From NCBI RefSeq assembly GCF_014648035.1, contig NZ_BMQI01000024.1, positions 1 to 64,000 of the forward strand: a DNA stretch of 64,000 nucleotides, read 5' to 3'. The notes under the pieces were generated by a model. It was not told the origin of the DNA, made no database searches, and saw only the letters and a list, made by a program, of their open reading frames with translations. A program made the position numbers and the translations under genes. Source of the DNA: Shewanella algicola. GTDB lineage: Bacteria > Pseudomonadota > Gammaproteobacteria > Enterobacterales > Shewanellaceae. This document shows positions 25,659-36,196 of the stretch, one piece after another. Each line of letters opens with the position of its first letter. The first letter of the stretch is position 1.

Positions 25659-28600
25659 ATGGCGAAATCGACTTCTCACAGTCAAACACTTGAACAACTT
25701 AACGCATTGTTAGCTGAGCGTATTGTGATTTTAGACGGTGCAATGGGCACCATGATCCAAGATCATAAGTTGGAAGAAGAAGATTATCGCGGTGAACGCT
25801 TTAAAGATTGGCACTGCGATGTAAAAGGTAACAATGACTTATTGGTACTGAGCCAACCTGAATTAATTAAGGCGATTCATGTCAAATACCTACTAGACGG
25901 TGCAGACATTATTGAAACCAATACCTTTAACGCCACCACTATTGCCATGGCCGATTACGACATGCAAGCCTTGTCGGCCGAAATTAACCTTGAAGGTGCC
26001 CGCGTAGCACGCCAAGCTGCTGATGAGGTGGCCGCACAAACAGGTAGCCCACGTTATGTTGCTGGGGTGCTTGGCCCAACTAACCGCACTTGCTCTATTA
26101 GCCCAGATGTTAACGACCCAGGCTTCCGTAATGTCAGTTTTGATCAATTAGTTGAAGCCTACATTGAATCCACCAGCGCCTTAGTTGAAGGTGGCGCTGA
26201 CATTATTTTGGTCGAAACCATTTTTGATACCTTAAATGCCAAAGCAGCCTTGTTTGCCATTGAAAAAGTGTTCGATGAAATCGGCGAGCGTTTACCGGTA
26301 ATGATCTCGGGCACCATTACCGACGCATCCGGTCGTACCCTTACCGGCCAAACTACCGAGGCATTTTATAATTCGCTGCGTCATATTAAGCCGTTATCGA
26401 TTGGCCTTAACTGTGCCCTTGGCCCAAAAGAGCTGCGCCCTTACGTCGAAGAGTTATCACGCATTGCCGAATGTTATGTGTCTGCCCACCCTAATGCGGG
26501 CTTACCTAACGAGTTTGGTGGTTATGATGAAACCCCAGAAGAAATGGCCGAAGTCATTACTCAATGGGCTGAAGCAGGCATGCTTAATATTGTCGGCGGC
26601 TGTTGTGGTAGTACGCCTACTCACATTAGCGCGATCCGTGAAGCCGTGCTCAGACATGAACCAAGACAACTCCCCGACATTCCCGTCGCCTGTCGTTTAT
26701 CAGGACTAGAGCCATTAACCATCGATAAAGACTCATTATTTGTTAACGTTGGTGAACGTGCCAACGTCACTGGCTCGGCTAAGTTTTTACGCTTAATCAA
26801 AGAAGAAAAATTTGAAGAAGCGCTCGATGTGGTGCGTGAGCAAGTTGAAAACGGCGCACAGATTATCGACGTCAACATGGACGAAGGCATGCTCGACGGC
26901 GCGGCGTCGATGACCAAGTTTTTAAATCTAATTGCCTCCGAGCCAGACATATCCCGCGTGCCTATCATGATCGACTCATCAAAATGGGACGTAATTGAAG
27001 CTGGCCTTAAATGCGTGCAAGGCAAGTCAATTGTTAACTCAATTTCGATGAAAGAAGGCGAAGAAGCCTTTATTAAACAAGCCACATTAGTGAAACGTTA
27101 TGGCGCTGCGGCGATTGTGATGGCGTTTGACGAGCAAGGCCAGGCCGATACTCGCGCCCGTAAAACCGACATTTGTACCCGCGCTTATCGTATTTTGGTT
27201 GATGTGGTCGGCTTTGCCCCAGAAGATATTATTTTCGACCCGAACATTTTTGCTATCGCGACCGGTATTGATGAGCACGACAATTATGCTGTCGACTTTA
27301 TCGAATCAATTAAAGACATTAAATCGACACTGCCACACGCCATGATTTCAGGTGGTGTGTCTAACGTGTCGTTCTCATTTCGTGGCAACAATCCAGTACG
27401 TGAAGCAATTCATGCGGTGTTTTTATACCATGCGATTCAAGCGGGTATGGACATGGGGATTGTTAACGCGGGTCAGTTAGCGATTTACGATGACATTGAT
27501 AAAGACCTAAAAGACAAAGTCGAAAATGTAGTCCTTAATTTACCTTGCCCAGTGGCCGACTCAAGCAATACTGAGCAGCTACTCGACATTGCAGAGCAAT
27601 ATCGCGGTGACGGCTCACAAGTAGCTAAAAAAGAAGATTTAGCCTGGCGCAGCTGGCCGGTAAACCAACGTCTATCGCATGCCTTGGTTAAAGGGATAAC
27701 CGAGTTTATCGATGAGGATACCGAAGCTGCGCGCCTTGAAGCGACTCGTCCACTTGATGTGATTGAAGGGCCATTAATGGATGGCATGAATGTGGTTGGC
27801 GACTTATTTGGCGCTGGCAAAATGTTCTTACCGCAAGTGGTAAAATCAGCCCGGGTGATGAAAAAAGCCGTGGCCTATTTAAACCCGTACATCGAACTTG
27901 AAAAAGTCGAAGGCCAATCTAACGGCAAAATCTTAATGGTGACCGTAAAAGGTGACGTGCACGACATTGGTAAAAACATTGTTGGTGTTGTGTTGGCCTG
28001 TAATGGCTTTGAAGTATTCGATTTAGGCGTGATGGTATCGGTTGAGAAAATTCTCGACGCAGTTAAAGAGCATGATATCGATATTATTGGTATGTCAGGG
28101 CTGATCACGCCAAGCTTGGATGAAATGGTCCACAACGTGAAAACCTTCCACCGTGAAGGCTTAACCATTCCAGCCATTATTGGCGGTGCAACTTGCTCTA
28201 AAATTCATACCGCCGTGAAAATTGCCCCACATTATCCACACGGTGCCATTTACATTGCCGATGCTTCGCGCGCTGTGCCTATGGTGTCAAAACTGATTAA
28301 TAATGAAACTCGCCAAGCTACCATTGACGAAACCTACGCTGAGTACGACGTTATGCGTGAAAAGCGCCTGTCGCAAACCAAGCGTAAAACCATCGTATCG
28401 ATTGAAGCGGCTCGTGAGAATCGCTGTAAACACGACTGGGAAAGCCACACCCCATTTACCCCTAATGTACTTGGGCGTCAGGTGTTCGACGACTATCCAT
28501 TAGAAGACCTCGTGGAGCGTATCGACTGGACACCATTCTTTAGAAGCTGGGAGCTACACGGCCATTACCCTGAAATTTTAAACGATAAGGTTGTGGGCGA

Positions 28601-29375
28601 AGAAGCACGCAAACTGTTTGCTGACGGTAAAGCCATGCTAGACACCATCATCAAAGAGAAATGGTTAACCGCCAAAGGCGTGATTGGGCTATTTCCTGCT
28701 AATACTGTTAATCATGATGACATTGAGCTGTATACCGACGAAAGCCGCACCACTGTTGAAATGACCACTCATCATTTGCGTATGCAACTTGAACGAGTGG
28801 GTAACGACAACTTCTGTTTATCTGACTTTGTTGCGCCAAAAGACAGCGGCGTTGCTGACTATATGGGCGGCTTTGCGGTGACTGCAGGCCACGGTATTGA
28901 CGAGCACATAGCCCGTTTTGAAGCCAACCACGATGACTATAACGCCATTATGCTCAAATGCTTAGCCGACCGCTTAGCCGAAGCGTTTGCCGAGCGCATG
29001 CACGAGCGTGTTCGTAAAGAGTTTTGGGGATACGCTGCCGATGAAGTGCTAGACAACGAAGCATTAATTCGTGAACGTTATAAAGGTATTCGACCTGCAC
29101 CTGGTTACCCAGCTTGCCCTGATCATACCGAAAAAGGCTTGTTATGGGATTTACTCAAACCCGATGAAACCATCGATTTGAATATCACCGAAAGCTTTGC
29201 CATGTACCCCACAGCTGCGGTTTCTGGCTGGTACTTTGCCCATCCAAAATCGCGCTATTTTGGCGTGACCAATATTGGTAAAGATCAAGTTGAGGATTAC
29301 GCACAACGTAAAGGCATGAGCCTGGCAGAAGCAGAAAAGTGGCTAGCGCCAGTGCTGGACTATGATCCTGAGTAA
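25659..29375 (+). CDS. metH: Cobalamin-dependent methionine synthase
   Basis: Methylates homocysteine to methionine using methylcobalamin and 5-methyltetrahydrofolate. The 1238-residue protein is full length (E. coli 1227). In order: the homocysteine domain with zinc cysteines in NCALGPKEL and [11 protein letters not shown]; the folate barrel (about 350-640, [19 protein letters not shown]); the cap and B12 domain with [14 protein letters not shown], whose His768 is the cobalt ligand, and [11 protein letters not shown]; and the SAM-binding activation domain ([14 protein letters not shown]). MetJ boxes precede it and the B12 operon is divergent. The last codons are tandemly duplicated. Confidence 0.98.
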   Translation: MAKSTSHSQTLEQLNALLAERIVILDGAMGTMIQDHKLEEEDYRGERFKDWHCDVKGNNDLLVLSQPELIKAIHVKYLLDGADIIETNTFNATTIAMADYDMQALSAEINLEGARVARQAADEVAAQTGSPRYVAGVLGPTNRTCSISPDVNDPGFRNVSFDQLVEAYIESTSALVEGGADIILVETIFDTLNAKAALFAIEKVFDEIGERLPVMISGTITDASGRTLTGQTTEAFYNSLRHIKPLSIGLNCALGPKELRPYVEELSRIAECYVSAHPNAGLPNEFGGYDETPEEMAEVITQWAEAGMLNIVGGCCGSTPTHISAIREAVLRHEPRQLPDIPVACRLSGLEPLTIDKDSLFVNVGERANVTGSAKFLRLIKEEKFEEALDVVREQVENGAQIIDVNMDEGMLDGAASMTKFLNLIASEPDISRVPIMIDSSKWDVIEAGLKCVQGKSIVNSISMKEGEEAFIKQATLVKRYGAAAIVMAFDEQGQADTRARKTDICTRAYRILVDVVGFAPEDIIFDPNIFAIATGIDEHDNYAVDFIESIKDIKSTLPHAMISGGVSNVSFSFRGNNPVREAIHAVFLYHAIQAGMDMGIVNAGQLAIYDDIDKDLKDKVENVVLNLPCPVADSSNTEQLLDIAEQYRGDGSQVAKKEDLAWRSWPVNQRLSHALVKGITEFIDEDTEAARLEATRPLDVIEGPLMDGMNVVGDLFGAGKMFLPQVVKSARVMKKAVAYLNPYIELEKVEGQSNGKILMVTVKGDVHDIGKNIVGVVLACNGFEVFDLGVMVSVEKILDAVKEHDIDIIGMSGLITPSLDEMVHNVKTFHREGLTIPAIIGGATCSKIHTAVKIAPHYPHGAIYIADASRAVPMVSKLINNETRQATIDETYAEYDVMREKRLSQTKRKTIVSIEAARENRCKHDWESHTPFTPNVLGRQVFDDYPLEDLVERIDWTPFFRSWELHGHYPEILNDKVVGEEARKLFADGKAMLDTIIKEKWLTAKGVIGLFPANTVNHDDIELYTDESRTTVEMTTHHLRMQLERVGNDNFCLSDFVAPKDSGVADYMGGFAVTAGHGIDEHIARFEANHDDYNAIMLKCLADRLAEAFAERMHERVRKEFWGYAADEVLDNEALIRERYKGIRPAPGYPACPDHTEKGLLWDLLKPDETIDLNITESFAMYPTAAVSGWYFAHPKSRYFGVTNIGKDQVEDYAQRKGMSLAEAEKWLAPVLDYDPE

Positions 29376-29403
29376 AGAATGATCCTGAGTAAAGGATCAT
29401 TCT
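29362..29403 (+). repeat. metH 3' duplication forming a hairpin
   Basis: atgatcctgagtaaag occurs at 29362-29377 and 29379-29394 (period 17). The first copy holds the metH stop (TAA 29373-29375). The second copy also forms the left part of a perfect 10-bp stem: agaatgatcc (29376-29385) with ggatcattct (29394-29403). No T-tract follows. Confidence 0.9.
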
Positions 29404-29424
29404 GAATAGCTTTGATTCGCATAT

Positions 29425-29465
29425 CATCTTGATGATGCATTTAGCGCCTCCATCAAGATGATTTT
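29425..29465 (+). terminator. Likely metH terminator
   Basis: catcttgatg (29425-29434) pairs perfectly with catcaagatg (29451-29460), followed by attttc. The loop is 16 bases and the T-run short, so efficiency may be modest. Confidence 0.5.
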
Positions 29466-29560
29466 CAGTCACTCCATTTACTCGTCTTTGGCAGGCATTC
29501 TTTAACTTTTCCGCCCGACAGCACTCCCATTTACAAATCGCTATTTACAAATCACAAAGC

Positions 29561-30019
29561 TTATTGATAAGTGCTGCCATTATGCTTCAGCCAACCACCG
29601 ATATGCTGCCCGCGTGGGTCGTGATGAGTCCAATGAATAACGCCGCCTTTATTATTAAACTCATACACACCGTAAAACTTGACGGTATCGCCAATATTTA
29701 GGCTATTTATGCGTGGGGCTAAATCGATATTATGGGCAACAAGTAAGGTTGTACCACTGGCTATTTTCAAAATAAACCGTTGATGACGACTGCCTTTAAG
29801 ATCATCAGAAAGTACTTTTATAACATTACCATAACCCGCCACTTGAACATTACTTTGTCGATTATCAATGGCATTTTGTAAGGCGCTGTTGCTGTCATTG
29901 TTAGTGGCAACGGTATCAGCCGCGAAAACGTTTTGTACTATTTGTGTGGTTTGAGCGTTTTTGTCTAAATAGCCAAATAACGCGATGCCGAGTAAACCAA
30001 TGAGCAGTATTTTTTTCAT
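29561..30019 (-). CDS. DUF3465-like exported protein
   Basis: A 152-residue protein with an N-terminal hydrophobic segment (MKKILLIGLLGIALFGYL), then a domain with an OB-fold look: VQVAGYGNVIKVLSDDLKGS, HQRFILKIASGTTLLVAHNI and NIGDTVKFYGVYEF, ending in GGVIHWTHHDP. This matches my recollection of DUF3465, small secreted or membrane-anchored proteins of unknown function. The ATG at 30019 is preferred to an upstream TTG because AAGGGA lies 10 bases before it. It follows the ClpP-like lipoprotein gene by 5 bp, so the two are probably co-transcribed. Confidence 0.65.
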   Translation of the reverse strand: MKKILLIGLLGIALFGYLDKNAQTTQIVQNVFAADTVATNNDSNSALQNAIDNRQSNVQVAGYGNVIKVLSDDLKGSRHQRFILKIASGTTLLVAHNIDLAPRINSLNIGDTVKFYGVYEFNNKGGVIHWTHHDPRGQHIGGWLKHNGSTYQ

Positions 30020-30024
30020 GATTA

Positions 30025-30780
30025 TCAAATCCCTTTTGATAACAAGCCAATCTTTTCTTGTTCTAAAATCTTACTGTGTTGAATTAACAATAAGTCTAAA
30101 ACCTCAGGCGATAAACTAAAAATTTGCACTACGTACTCACCAGATGCTGAGTGGGTTGCTTGTTCACCTTCATACGCAATGTGTAAGCCTAATCGCTTTA
30201 AGGTTTTCTGATCATAACTAAATAGCTGCGCGTCTCTTTTATCGTGTAACCCCGGCATCATGCCTATCACCGTCACGGTCTGATTCACCTTTATCTTATT
30301 GAAAAAATCGAGCTCGGCTTGTTGCCACCTAGTCAAGAAGTCATTCTCATCTTTGCTCAACCTCTTGTTAATACTTTGGTTATTAAAAACCGGGGCATAA
30401 ATCGGTTGTAATGCTCCGCCATGCCAACCTAATAGCCCACCTTCTCTGACCGTGACATCATTACTCGCTGTAGCAATATAATTAGCACAAGATGATGCGC
30501 AGACTTTGTCTACTATCACCTTTAACTTATATTGATATACCAGTTCACCAAATCGAATGCCTGCGAACACTTCACCGCCACCACTATTGATGATCAGAGA
30601 TTCTATTTTTGTTGGGCTGTTAGTGAGGAGTTCTTCAAAAGAGGCGACATTATCAGCGGTGATTTCACCACTATAAACAATTGTGTTTGCTGAAAGTGGA
30701 TCAACCACCACACTAAATGGCTCTGGCTGGCTTGCACACCCAGTTAAGGTGAGCAGCAAAACGACAAGTAAATTACGCAT
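30025..30780 (-). CDS. ClpP/crotonase-fold lipoprotein
   Basis: A 251-residue predicted lipoprotein (MRNLLVVLLLTLTGCASQ, Cys15) with a ClpP-like fold resembling predicted periplasmic proteins of the COG3904 type. The core IESLIINSGGGEVFAGIRFG corresponds to the substrate-binding glycine strand, and VCASSCANYIATAS to the position of the nucleophile serine in ClpP/SppA relatives. A histidine-containing LLGWHGGALQP follows. Activity as a protease is inferred from fold only. It heads a two-gene unit with the DUF3465-like gene. Confidence 0.7.
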   Translation of the reverse strand: MRNLLVVLLLTLTGCASQPEPFSVVVDPLSANTIVYSGEITADNVASFEELLTNSPTKIESLIINSGGGEVFAGIRFGELVYQYKLKVIVDKVCASSCANYIATASNDVTVREGGLLGWHGGALQPIYAPVFNNQSINKRLSKDENDFLTRWQQAELDFFNKIKVNQTVTVIGMMPGLHDKRDAQLFSYDQKTLKRLGLHIAYEGEQATHSASGEYVVQIFSLSPEVLDLLLIQHSKILEQEKIGLLSKGI

Positions 30781-31013
30781 TCATATTCCATTATGATGTT
30801 AAGTTAGGGATAAATTATCACGAATAACTGCTTTTACGTAAATTTATAAACATAAAAAAATAACACATTTGGTTATTAATATTATGGCTAACAGCCGATA
30901 TCATTGTGACGCTTAACTCACGGCAAATACCCAACAGTATGGCTAATGCCATCAATGCTTGTGAGACTCATAGGCTATGTAAATTCATACTCAGTGGTAT
31001 TCAGATTACTCAT

Positions 31014-31042
31014 AAAAAACGCGATATATTATCGCGTTTTTT
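31014..31042. terminator. Strong bidirectional terminator
   Basis: A 12-bp perfect stem (aaaaaacgcgat 31014-31025, atcgcgtttttt 31031-31042) with a 5-base loop and A/T runs at both ends. It lies 37 bp after the trxC stop on the minus strand. The rest of the 298-bp gap holds no gene I can support. Confidence 0.85.
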
Positions 31043-31078
31043 ACAATTAGCTCTGTGCCACCTTACAAACTGTAGTGC

Positions 31079-31501
31079 TTATTTCAGCGACTCTAACCAT
31101 TGATTAAACGACGATGCAGGCATAGCGCCAGATTGTTGGGCAACCACTTTACCTTGTTTAAATACCATTAAGGTTGGAATAGATCGGATATTAAACTGCG
31201 CGGCTAGAGCTTGTTGCTCTTCGGTGTTGAGTTTGCCAAAACGGAATTTGGGTTCCCATTTTTTAGCGGCTTGGGTAAACACAGGCGCAAAGCTTTTACA
31301 CGGACCGCACCAACTGGCCCAAAAGTCGACGACTAATGGCAATTCAGATTTATTAGCATGATGGGCAAAATTAGCCGCGGTTAACTCTATCGGTTCACCA
31401 ATAAACACAGGCTTTTTACAATGACCACAGGTTGGTTGCTGCTCAAGACGTTCATCTGGGACGCGATTTAGGGTATCGCAATGTGGGCAAGCGATTATCA
31501 T
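31079..31501 (-). CDS. trxC: Thioredoxin 2
   Basis: Cytoplasmic zinc-containing thioredoxin, 140 residues. Two CxxC zinc pairs are in the N-terminal extension (Cys5/Cys8 in CPHC, Cys25/Cys28 in CGHC). The redox site is FWASWCGPCKSF (Cys65/Cys68), followed by cis-proline IRSIPTLMVFKQG. TrxC of E. coli is OxyR-controlled and 139 residues, so this is full length. Monocistronic, with a strong terminator downstream. Confidence 0.96.
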   Translation of the reverse strand: MIIACPHCDTLNRVPDERLEQQPTCGHCKKPVFIGEPIELTAANFAHHANKSELPLVVDFWASWCGPCKSFAPVFTQAAKKWEPKFRFGKLNTEEQQALAAQFNIRSIPTLMVFKQGKVVAQQSGAMPASSFNQWLESLK

Positions 31502-31703
31502 GATATGACCTCATCAACTTCATTATTGAGACGATTAAATCATAAACTAAGTTGAGGCGAAGAACGATGATTCATTGATATTTCTCATTAGCATTTTTCG
31601 TTAGCATATGATGACTTACAACCACGAGCCTCCTGATTCAGCATCATTTGCACCATCGCCTCATGAGCTGCATAGATAACCTACATCCTGTCACCTAAGC
31701 AGC

Positions 31704-32072
31704 TTACAATAAATAGCTCGAAATTATTTTTGATATTTCCAACATTGAAGACTGACCCGTGAACTCAAATTTCACTTTGCCGATGGCCGAAAAATAGATT
31801 TCTAATTCAGAATCAAGATCAAACGTGCCAGACGTTTCGATCGAATATGCGACAATGTTTTTGTAAGGCAAAGAGGTAAAGTCTTTTTTGCTGCCCGTAA
31901 TCCCCTGAACATTAACCGCAATAATCCGTTTATTGGTAAAAACCACACCATCCCGCATCGTTTTATATGAATCAATAATTTGTTCATCATCTAACAGTAA
32001 ATCATTCACTTTTTCTGCAAAATCAGAGTTTTGTTTAAGCTTAAAAAAGCCTTTATTATTAAAATCGATCAT
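31704..32072 (-). CDS. Bacterial PH-domain protein
   Basis: A 122-residue soluble protein made up almost entirely of a bacterial pleckstrin-homology domain (bPH_1 type). Signatures include LLLDDEQIIDSYKTMRDGVV, FTNKRIIAVNVQGITGSKKD and SLPYKNIVAYSIETSG, ending with an amphipathic helix. These domains occur in stress-induced and membrane-associated proteins of unknown role. There is no signal peptide. Flanked by trxC and a prepilin gene without evident functional link. Confidence 0.8.
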   Translation of the reverse strand: MIDFNNKGFFKLKQNSDFAEKVNDLLLDDEQIIDSYKTMRDGVVFTNKRIIAVNVQGITGSKKDFTSLPYKNIVAYSIETSGTFDLDSELEIYFSAIGKVKFEFTGQSSMLEISKIISSYLL

Positions 32073-32169
32073 AAAACATCCTTTTTATATAAAACATTAT
32101 CCGCAATGATTATTGTCTTCTCAACACACAAATCTAAGCAGGCAACCAGAGAACTTGCACTTAATACCA

Positions 32170-32706
32170 TTAACACCCAGAAGTCACAGAAGTGATCACC
32201 GGTTCGCCAGCACTCTTCCAGTGGTATTGGAAATAACAACTGGTTGCGATAACTTCAGTTGAAGTGGGTTCTGCTACATCCAGTGCCGACTTAGGGGCGG
32301 CTACTACGGCATAACTGCCGCTTGATACATAAATTCGATACGACCATTCATCCATGTCCAGGCCTGCAGCCTCAAAAATTTCAGATGACGTTGTGTAACC
32401 AGCATTAAAACCACTGCCACTGGCATTCGCTGCAGCGGCCCAAGGTTGATAATTACTGCCTTTTACCCCAGAAAACTCAACCGTATCAGTCATCGCACTG
32501 CCTGAAGTTAAGGTTTTTGTTTTGAATAATGTCACTGCGGTTTTAATGGACCCAACCGCCCCATTAATCGCGGCTATGTGGGCATCAGTCTTTAAATTGA
32601 TAAACTTAGGCGCAGCTACAACAGCCAAAATACCTAAAATAATAATCACTACGACCAACTCAATCAGCGTAAAACCTGTCTGGCGTGGAGCTGTCAATTT
32701 ATTCAT
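32170..32706 (-). CDS. Type IV prepilin, MSHA pilin-like
   Basis: A 178-residue prepilin. The leader [11 protein letters not shown] is cut by prepilin peptidase before [20 protein letters not shown], the canonical N-terminal pilin helix with Glu5. The globular part has two late cysteines ([12 protein letters not shown] and TSVTSGC), giving a C-terminal disulfide loop like MSHA pilin MshA. The ATG at 32706 is preferred: the 32724 ATG overlaps the GAGGGTG ribosome binding site. No pilus assembly genes are nearby, so it is an orphan pilin served by machinery elsewhere. Confidence 0.88.
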   Translation of the reverse strand: MNKLTAPRQTGFTLIELVVVIIILGILAVVAAPKFINLKTDAHIAAINGAVGSIKTAVTLFKTKTLTSGSAMTDTVEFSGVKGSNYQPWAAAANASGSGFNAGYTTSSEIFEAAGLDMDEWSYRIYVSSGSYAVVAAPKSALDVAEPTSTEVIATSCYFQYHWKSAGEPVITSVTSGC

Positions 32707-32899
32707 ATTGCTATACACCCTCAATACCCATTAACGATTAATGAGCCATAAAATCATCAGATTAATTATTCTAATTCGATTTTCACACATAATCACATGA
32801 AATCATGAATAAAAACCACATAATGTGACATTAACTAATGGCTGTAATTGCACCAAAGTAACTGAGTGGTTAAACATAACGGTGAATATGTTGTTTGAT

Positions 32900-33550
32900 T
32901 TACGCTTTTTCTGGGTTTAAAACTACAGTATTCTTCGGCTTTTTAGGTTCAACATAAGCTTGGTAGCGACCTGGTTTATGATTAATCGCAATCAACACAT
33001 TGAGCATAGCGGCGCCCATTACCGATAAAATAACCACCTCAATTGGGAACATCAGCAACGATGAGCTTAAAATAATAGTATCGACTAATAAGCCAAAATT
33101 ACCGGCGCGAATTGAATACTTATTTTGCAGATACAGCGCCAAAATACCCAAACCACCTAAGCTTGATTTATGCCTAAACATAATCAGCATCCCGACTCCA
33201 ATCAACATTCCACCGACTGTTGCAGCAAATGCAGGATGGACATTATCGATGTGAATAAAGAGCGGCATGTAATCTGTCATTACCGAAATAATCGATACAG
33301 AAATAAAGGTATTGATGGTGAAACGCTTTGACAGCTTGGTCCATGCAATATAATAAAACGGCACGTTAACGATAAAAAATAACATCCCAAAACTTAACGA
33401 TGTTAGGTGCATCCCTATGATAGCTAAGCCAGCAGTACCGCCAGTGATCAGTTGATTACTGTTATAAAGCGTTACGCCTAACGACACCATTACACCTGCG
33501 CAAAACAAAGCCATAATGTCTTCGTAAAAACGGTGTGATGGGAATGGCAT
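32900..33550 (-). CDS. YitT-family membrane protein
   Basis: A 216-residue integral membrane protein with about five hydrophobic helices and the YitT/DUF161 pattern: GVMVSLGVTLYNSNQLITGG, TAGLAIIGMHLTSLSFGMLF and SSLGGLGILALYLQ. The ATG at 33550 has AAGGA ten bases upstream and starts MPFPSHRFYEDIMALF; the longer frame to 33637 is unlikely. The function of the family is unknown; transport of a small molecule is often suggested. It lacks the C-terminal DUF2179 domain of Firmicute YitT proteins. Monocistronic. Confidence 0.8.
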   Translation of the reverse strand: MPFPSHRFYEDIMALFCAGVMVSLGVTLYNSNQLITGGTAGLAIIGMHLTSLSFGMLFFIVNVPFYYIAWTKLSKRFTINTFISVSIISVMTDYMPLFIHIDNVHPAFAATVGGMLIGVGMLIMFRHKSSLGGLGILALYLQNKYSIRAGNFGLLVDTIILSSSLLMFPIEVVILSVMGAAMLNVLIAINHKPGRYQAYVEPKKPKNTVVLNPEKA

Positions 33551-34052
33551 ATTATTTATATCCTTCTTTAACCAAAGCGTTAATAGCATTAACGCAAAGC
33601 TTGGGTTAGTACTTAGATTAGTGCTGAGCAGAGGCACAACATCTTAAAGGCGCGCAGTTTACAGAAACACTGTAGATTTAACAGTGAATAAAACAAGACA
33701 AATGATGAATAACAAGCCAACATCGTACACAAAACTTTACGAGCGATATTCAGCAGTAAATAAAATGATACACAGATGTTATTTATCAAGTAATAAGCAG
33801 TACAAAACTATGCCTCAACACATAGTTAGGGTGTGAATTGCGACATACGTAATGAATGTAAAATTATTTGTCGTGATAGATCAACAACGACTCAATATAC
33901 CAGCCTTGTAAATGACATAATTCAAACAAAGCTAACAATAAACTTGATGAGTTATCTCAATAAAAACGCAGAATCATACGCCACTAAAAACTTTAAAAAC
34001 AACAAGGTACATCAACTTAAAAACCAAGACTAGCAATAGCTACTAGCGAGAA
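33551..34052. other. AT-rich intergenic stretch
   Basis: About 500 bp without a supportable gene. A plus-strand frame at 33833-34033 is AT-driven, with no RBS and no recognisable features. I see no strong hairpin or repeat. Confidence 0.5.
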
Positions 34053-35339
34053 TTAAACCCTAAGTTGCCACATTTCAAATGCTTCTTGGCACAGTTGTTC
34101 TCTAAACTTAGGATGAGCAATATCAATTAGCGCGCGGGCACGTTCTCTTAACGATTTAGCGCGTAAATATGCACAACCATACTCGGTAACAATATAATGG
34201 ACATGGGCACGAGTGGTCACAACGCCAGACCCCGGAGAGAGCACAGTCGCAATCCGCGAGACGGTGCCGTTAGCAGCAGTACTAGGAAGAGCAATAACAG
34301 AACGACCACCTTCCGACAGCCCAGCGCCTCGAATAAAGTCCATTTGGCCGCCCACGCCTGAGTATATTTTTGTTCCTAAAGAATCGGCACAAACCTGGCC
34401 CGATATATCAACTTGTAGCGCCGAGTTAATTGACATGACATTGGGGTTTTTACGAATAATGGCAGTGTCATTCACTTGCTCAATGTCCATAAAGATCACT
34501 GATGGATTATCATCGACAAAATCGTAAAGCCGTTGGCTACCCAGCGCAAAACCAGTCACAGTTTTACCTGGATGCACTTTTTTAAGGCTGTTATTGATCA
34601 CCCCTAACTCAACGAGATCCAACACACCGTCTGAAAACAGCTCAGTGTGTACCCCTAAGTTTTTATGTTGTGTTAAGCACGACAACACCGCATCTGGAAT
34701 AGCACCAATTCCCATTTGTAAACAATCACCATCGCGCACCAAGGTAGCAACATGCTGACCAATTGCTTGGCTGGTTTCATCACTCGAATCAATAAAATGT
34801 TGTGGCAATGGCATACTCTGCTCAAAAACCGCAGCTAATTTTTTGTAGTGAATAAACCCATCACCATGAGTGCGGGGCATCATAGGGTTAATGTGAGCAA
34901 TAATTTTACCCGCCACCTGGCAAGCTGCAAGCGTGGCCTCGACCGAAATCCCTAATGAGCAAATACCGTGTTTGTCTGGCGGGGAGACTTGAATAATAGC
35001 CGTATCAATTTTTTGCTCACCTGAACGAAATAACTTAGGCACTTCAGACAAGAAAATAGGCACATAATCAGCTTCACCTTGCTGTAAAAGCTCACGCGTT
35101 GGAGCGCCGCCAAAATAACAGCGATGACGAATATGCGGTTTTAAATGTTCGGCGCTCAATGATTCAGCCCGCTCAGTATGCAACTGTAACAAGGTTAACC
35201 CTTGCTTTGTTAAGGCATGCTGTGCAAGCGCATCGAGCAAAACCTTTGGGGTAGCCCCCATAGAATGAGTCCATAAGGTTTCATTGTTTTCAATTAACGA
35301 AACCGCTTCTAACGCACTTTGGCAAATAATGGGTGTCAT
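34053..35339 (-). CDS. Acetyl-CoA hydrolase / 4-hydroxybutyrate CoA-transferase family
   Basis: A 428-residue enzyme of the family that moves CoA between acetate, succinate, butyrate or 4-hydroxybutyrate. Diagnostic segments are IIQVSPPDKHGICSLGISVE, LQMGIGAIPDAVLSCL, YSGVGGQMDFIRGAGLSEGG and the C-terminal EYGCAYLRAKSLRERARALI. The length matches 4-hydroxybutyrate CoA-transferases (about 430) rather than the longer succinyl-CoA:acetate type (about 500). A candidate FNR box lies about 100 bp upstream, fitting anaerobic use. The acyl acceptor is not certain. Confidence 0.88.
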   Translation of the reverse strand: MTPIICQSALEAVSLIENNETLWTHSMGATPKVLLDALAQHALTKQGLTLLQLHTERAESLSAEHLKPHIRHRCYFGGAPTRELLQQGEADYVPIFLSEVPKLFRSGEQKIDTAIIQVSPPDKHGICSLGISVEATLAACQVAGKIIAHINPMMPRTHGDGFIHYKKLAAVFEQSMPLPQHFIDSSDETSQAIGQHVATLVRDGDCLQMGIGAIPDAVLSCLTQHKNLGVHTELFSDGVLDLVELGVINNSLKKVHPGKTVTGFALGSQRLYDFVDDNPSVIFMDIEQVNDTAIIRKNPNVMSINSALQVDISGQVCADSLGTKIYSGVGGQMDFIRGAGLSEGGRSVIALPSTAANGTVSRIATVLSPGSGVVTTRAHVHYIVTEYGCAYLRAKSLRERARALIDIAHPKFREQLCQEAFEMWQLRV

Positions 35340-35441
35340 CGATATAACTCAAGGTAATTAAGCTATTTGTAGTGTAAGGAGGAACATCAAGATTTAATAG
35401 TTTTTAGCGCAAAGTCGCAAAGCTAATCACAACAGTTGAGA

Positions 35442-35455
35442 ATGATATCAATCAA
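35442..35455 (-). promoter_or_regulatory. Candidate FNR/EtrA box
   Basis: atgat-atca-atcaa matches the FNR consensus TTGAT-N4-ATCAA at 9 of 10 positions, 103 bp upstream of the CoA-transferase start. The surrounding 340-bp gap (35340-35679) shows no gene that I can support. Confidence 0.4.
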
Positions 35456-35679
35456 ATGAATTATTTGAGAGGTTTGCCACAAAGCGGCAAATGATGATTC
35501 ACCGCAGCAACGCTTTGCAGTAAGCAATGAGCCAAACAAGTGAGGGAAAATAATAAAAACGAGTTAACCACCGCAGCTATGAAATATAACACACTGCAAT
35601 TTGCAACAGAAACTAACAACCTACAATTAAATGAGCCTAAGCCCAATAACCTTAAGCGCAGCTCACTCAAACTAGCAAA

Positions 35680-36030
35680 CTATTTTGATGTTAATGCCGA
35701 TTGAGAGAACAGCACTCCCGGCCAACCATGTTGCATAAACTGGCGGATATTTTGATGGTCATCACCTTGTGGTGTGGCAACCACATCACGATAATGCTGA
35801 CCAAATAGCTGCAATGTTTGCTGCTCAGTCAACTGTTGTATTTGCCCAAACGCGAACACTTTACAAGACCCAGAGTTTTGCCCAGCGTCATTTAACTGGT
35901 CGCCATTTTTAAATGCTGTTGGGGTAAAATCATAATGCGCATCAATCAATGCCATCGTCTCTTCAAAACGCACCTCATTTGCACGCTCAGCTAACGAAGT
36001 TATAAATTCATTCACCTGTGTTGCAGACAT
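35680..36030 (-). CDS. HopJ-family protein
   Basis: A 116-residue protein of the HopJ family, named after a Pseudomonas syringae effector candidate but widespread in free-living proteobacteria. Characteristic segments: ALIDAHYDFTPTAFKNGD, NSGSCKVFAFGQIQQLTEQQ and FGQHYRDVV, then FMQHGWPGVLFS. The ATG at 36030 follows AAGG by eight bases and is preferred to an upstream GTG. There is no type III secretion locus here, so a housekeeping role is more likely; the function is unknown. Confidence 0.85.
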   Translation of the reverse strand: MSATQVNEFITSLAERANEVRFEETMALIDAHYDFTPTAFKNGDQLNDAGQNSGSCKVFAFGQIQQLTEQQTLQLFGQHYRDVVATPQGDDHQNIRQFMQHGWPGVLFSQSALTSK

Positions 36031-36196
36031 TAGCATCACCTTAATTTGTCAAAAGTAATTGGCAAGACAATAACAAAATAACTGAGTTTTCTATAGTGAA
36101 AAGACCTAATTTAAAATGGTTAATGCCTTAAGCTGACAAACAACAGAAGCAACACACTACCTATAAAAGATGAAAACTAACTAATCACGGCTACGT

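Noticed and set aside
31502..31703. Short minus-strand frame (about 27 codons) between trxC and the PH-domain gene.
   Set aside because: Too short, no clear start, and no conservation evidence; could be a remnant.
33833..34033. 66-codon plus-strand frame.
   Set aside because: AT-rich low-complexity translation with no ribosome binding site.
35461..35670. 69-codon minus-strand frame with a TTG start.
   Set aside because: Cys/Leu-rich composition without RBS or family features; overlaps a likely regulatory region.
35680..36030. HopJ considered as a type III effector.
   Set aside because: The family is common in free-living bacteria without type III secretion, and no secretion gene is nearby.
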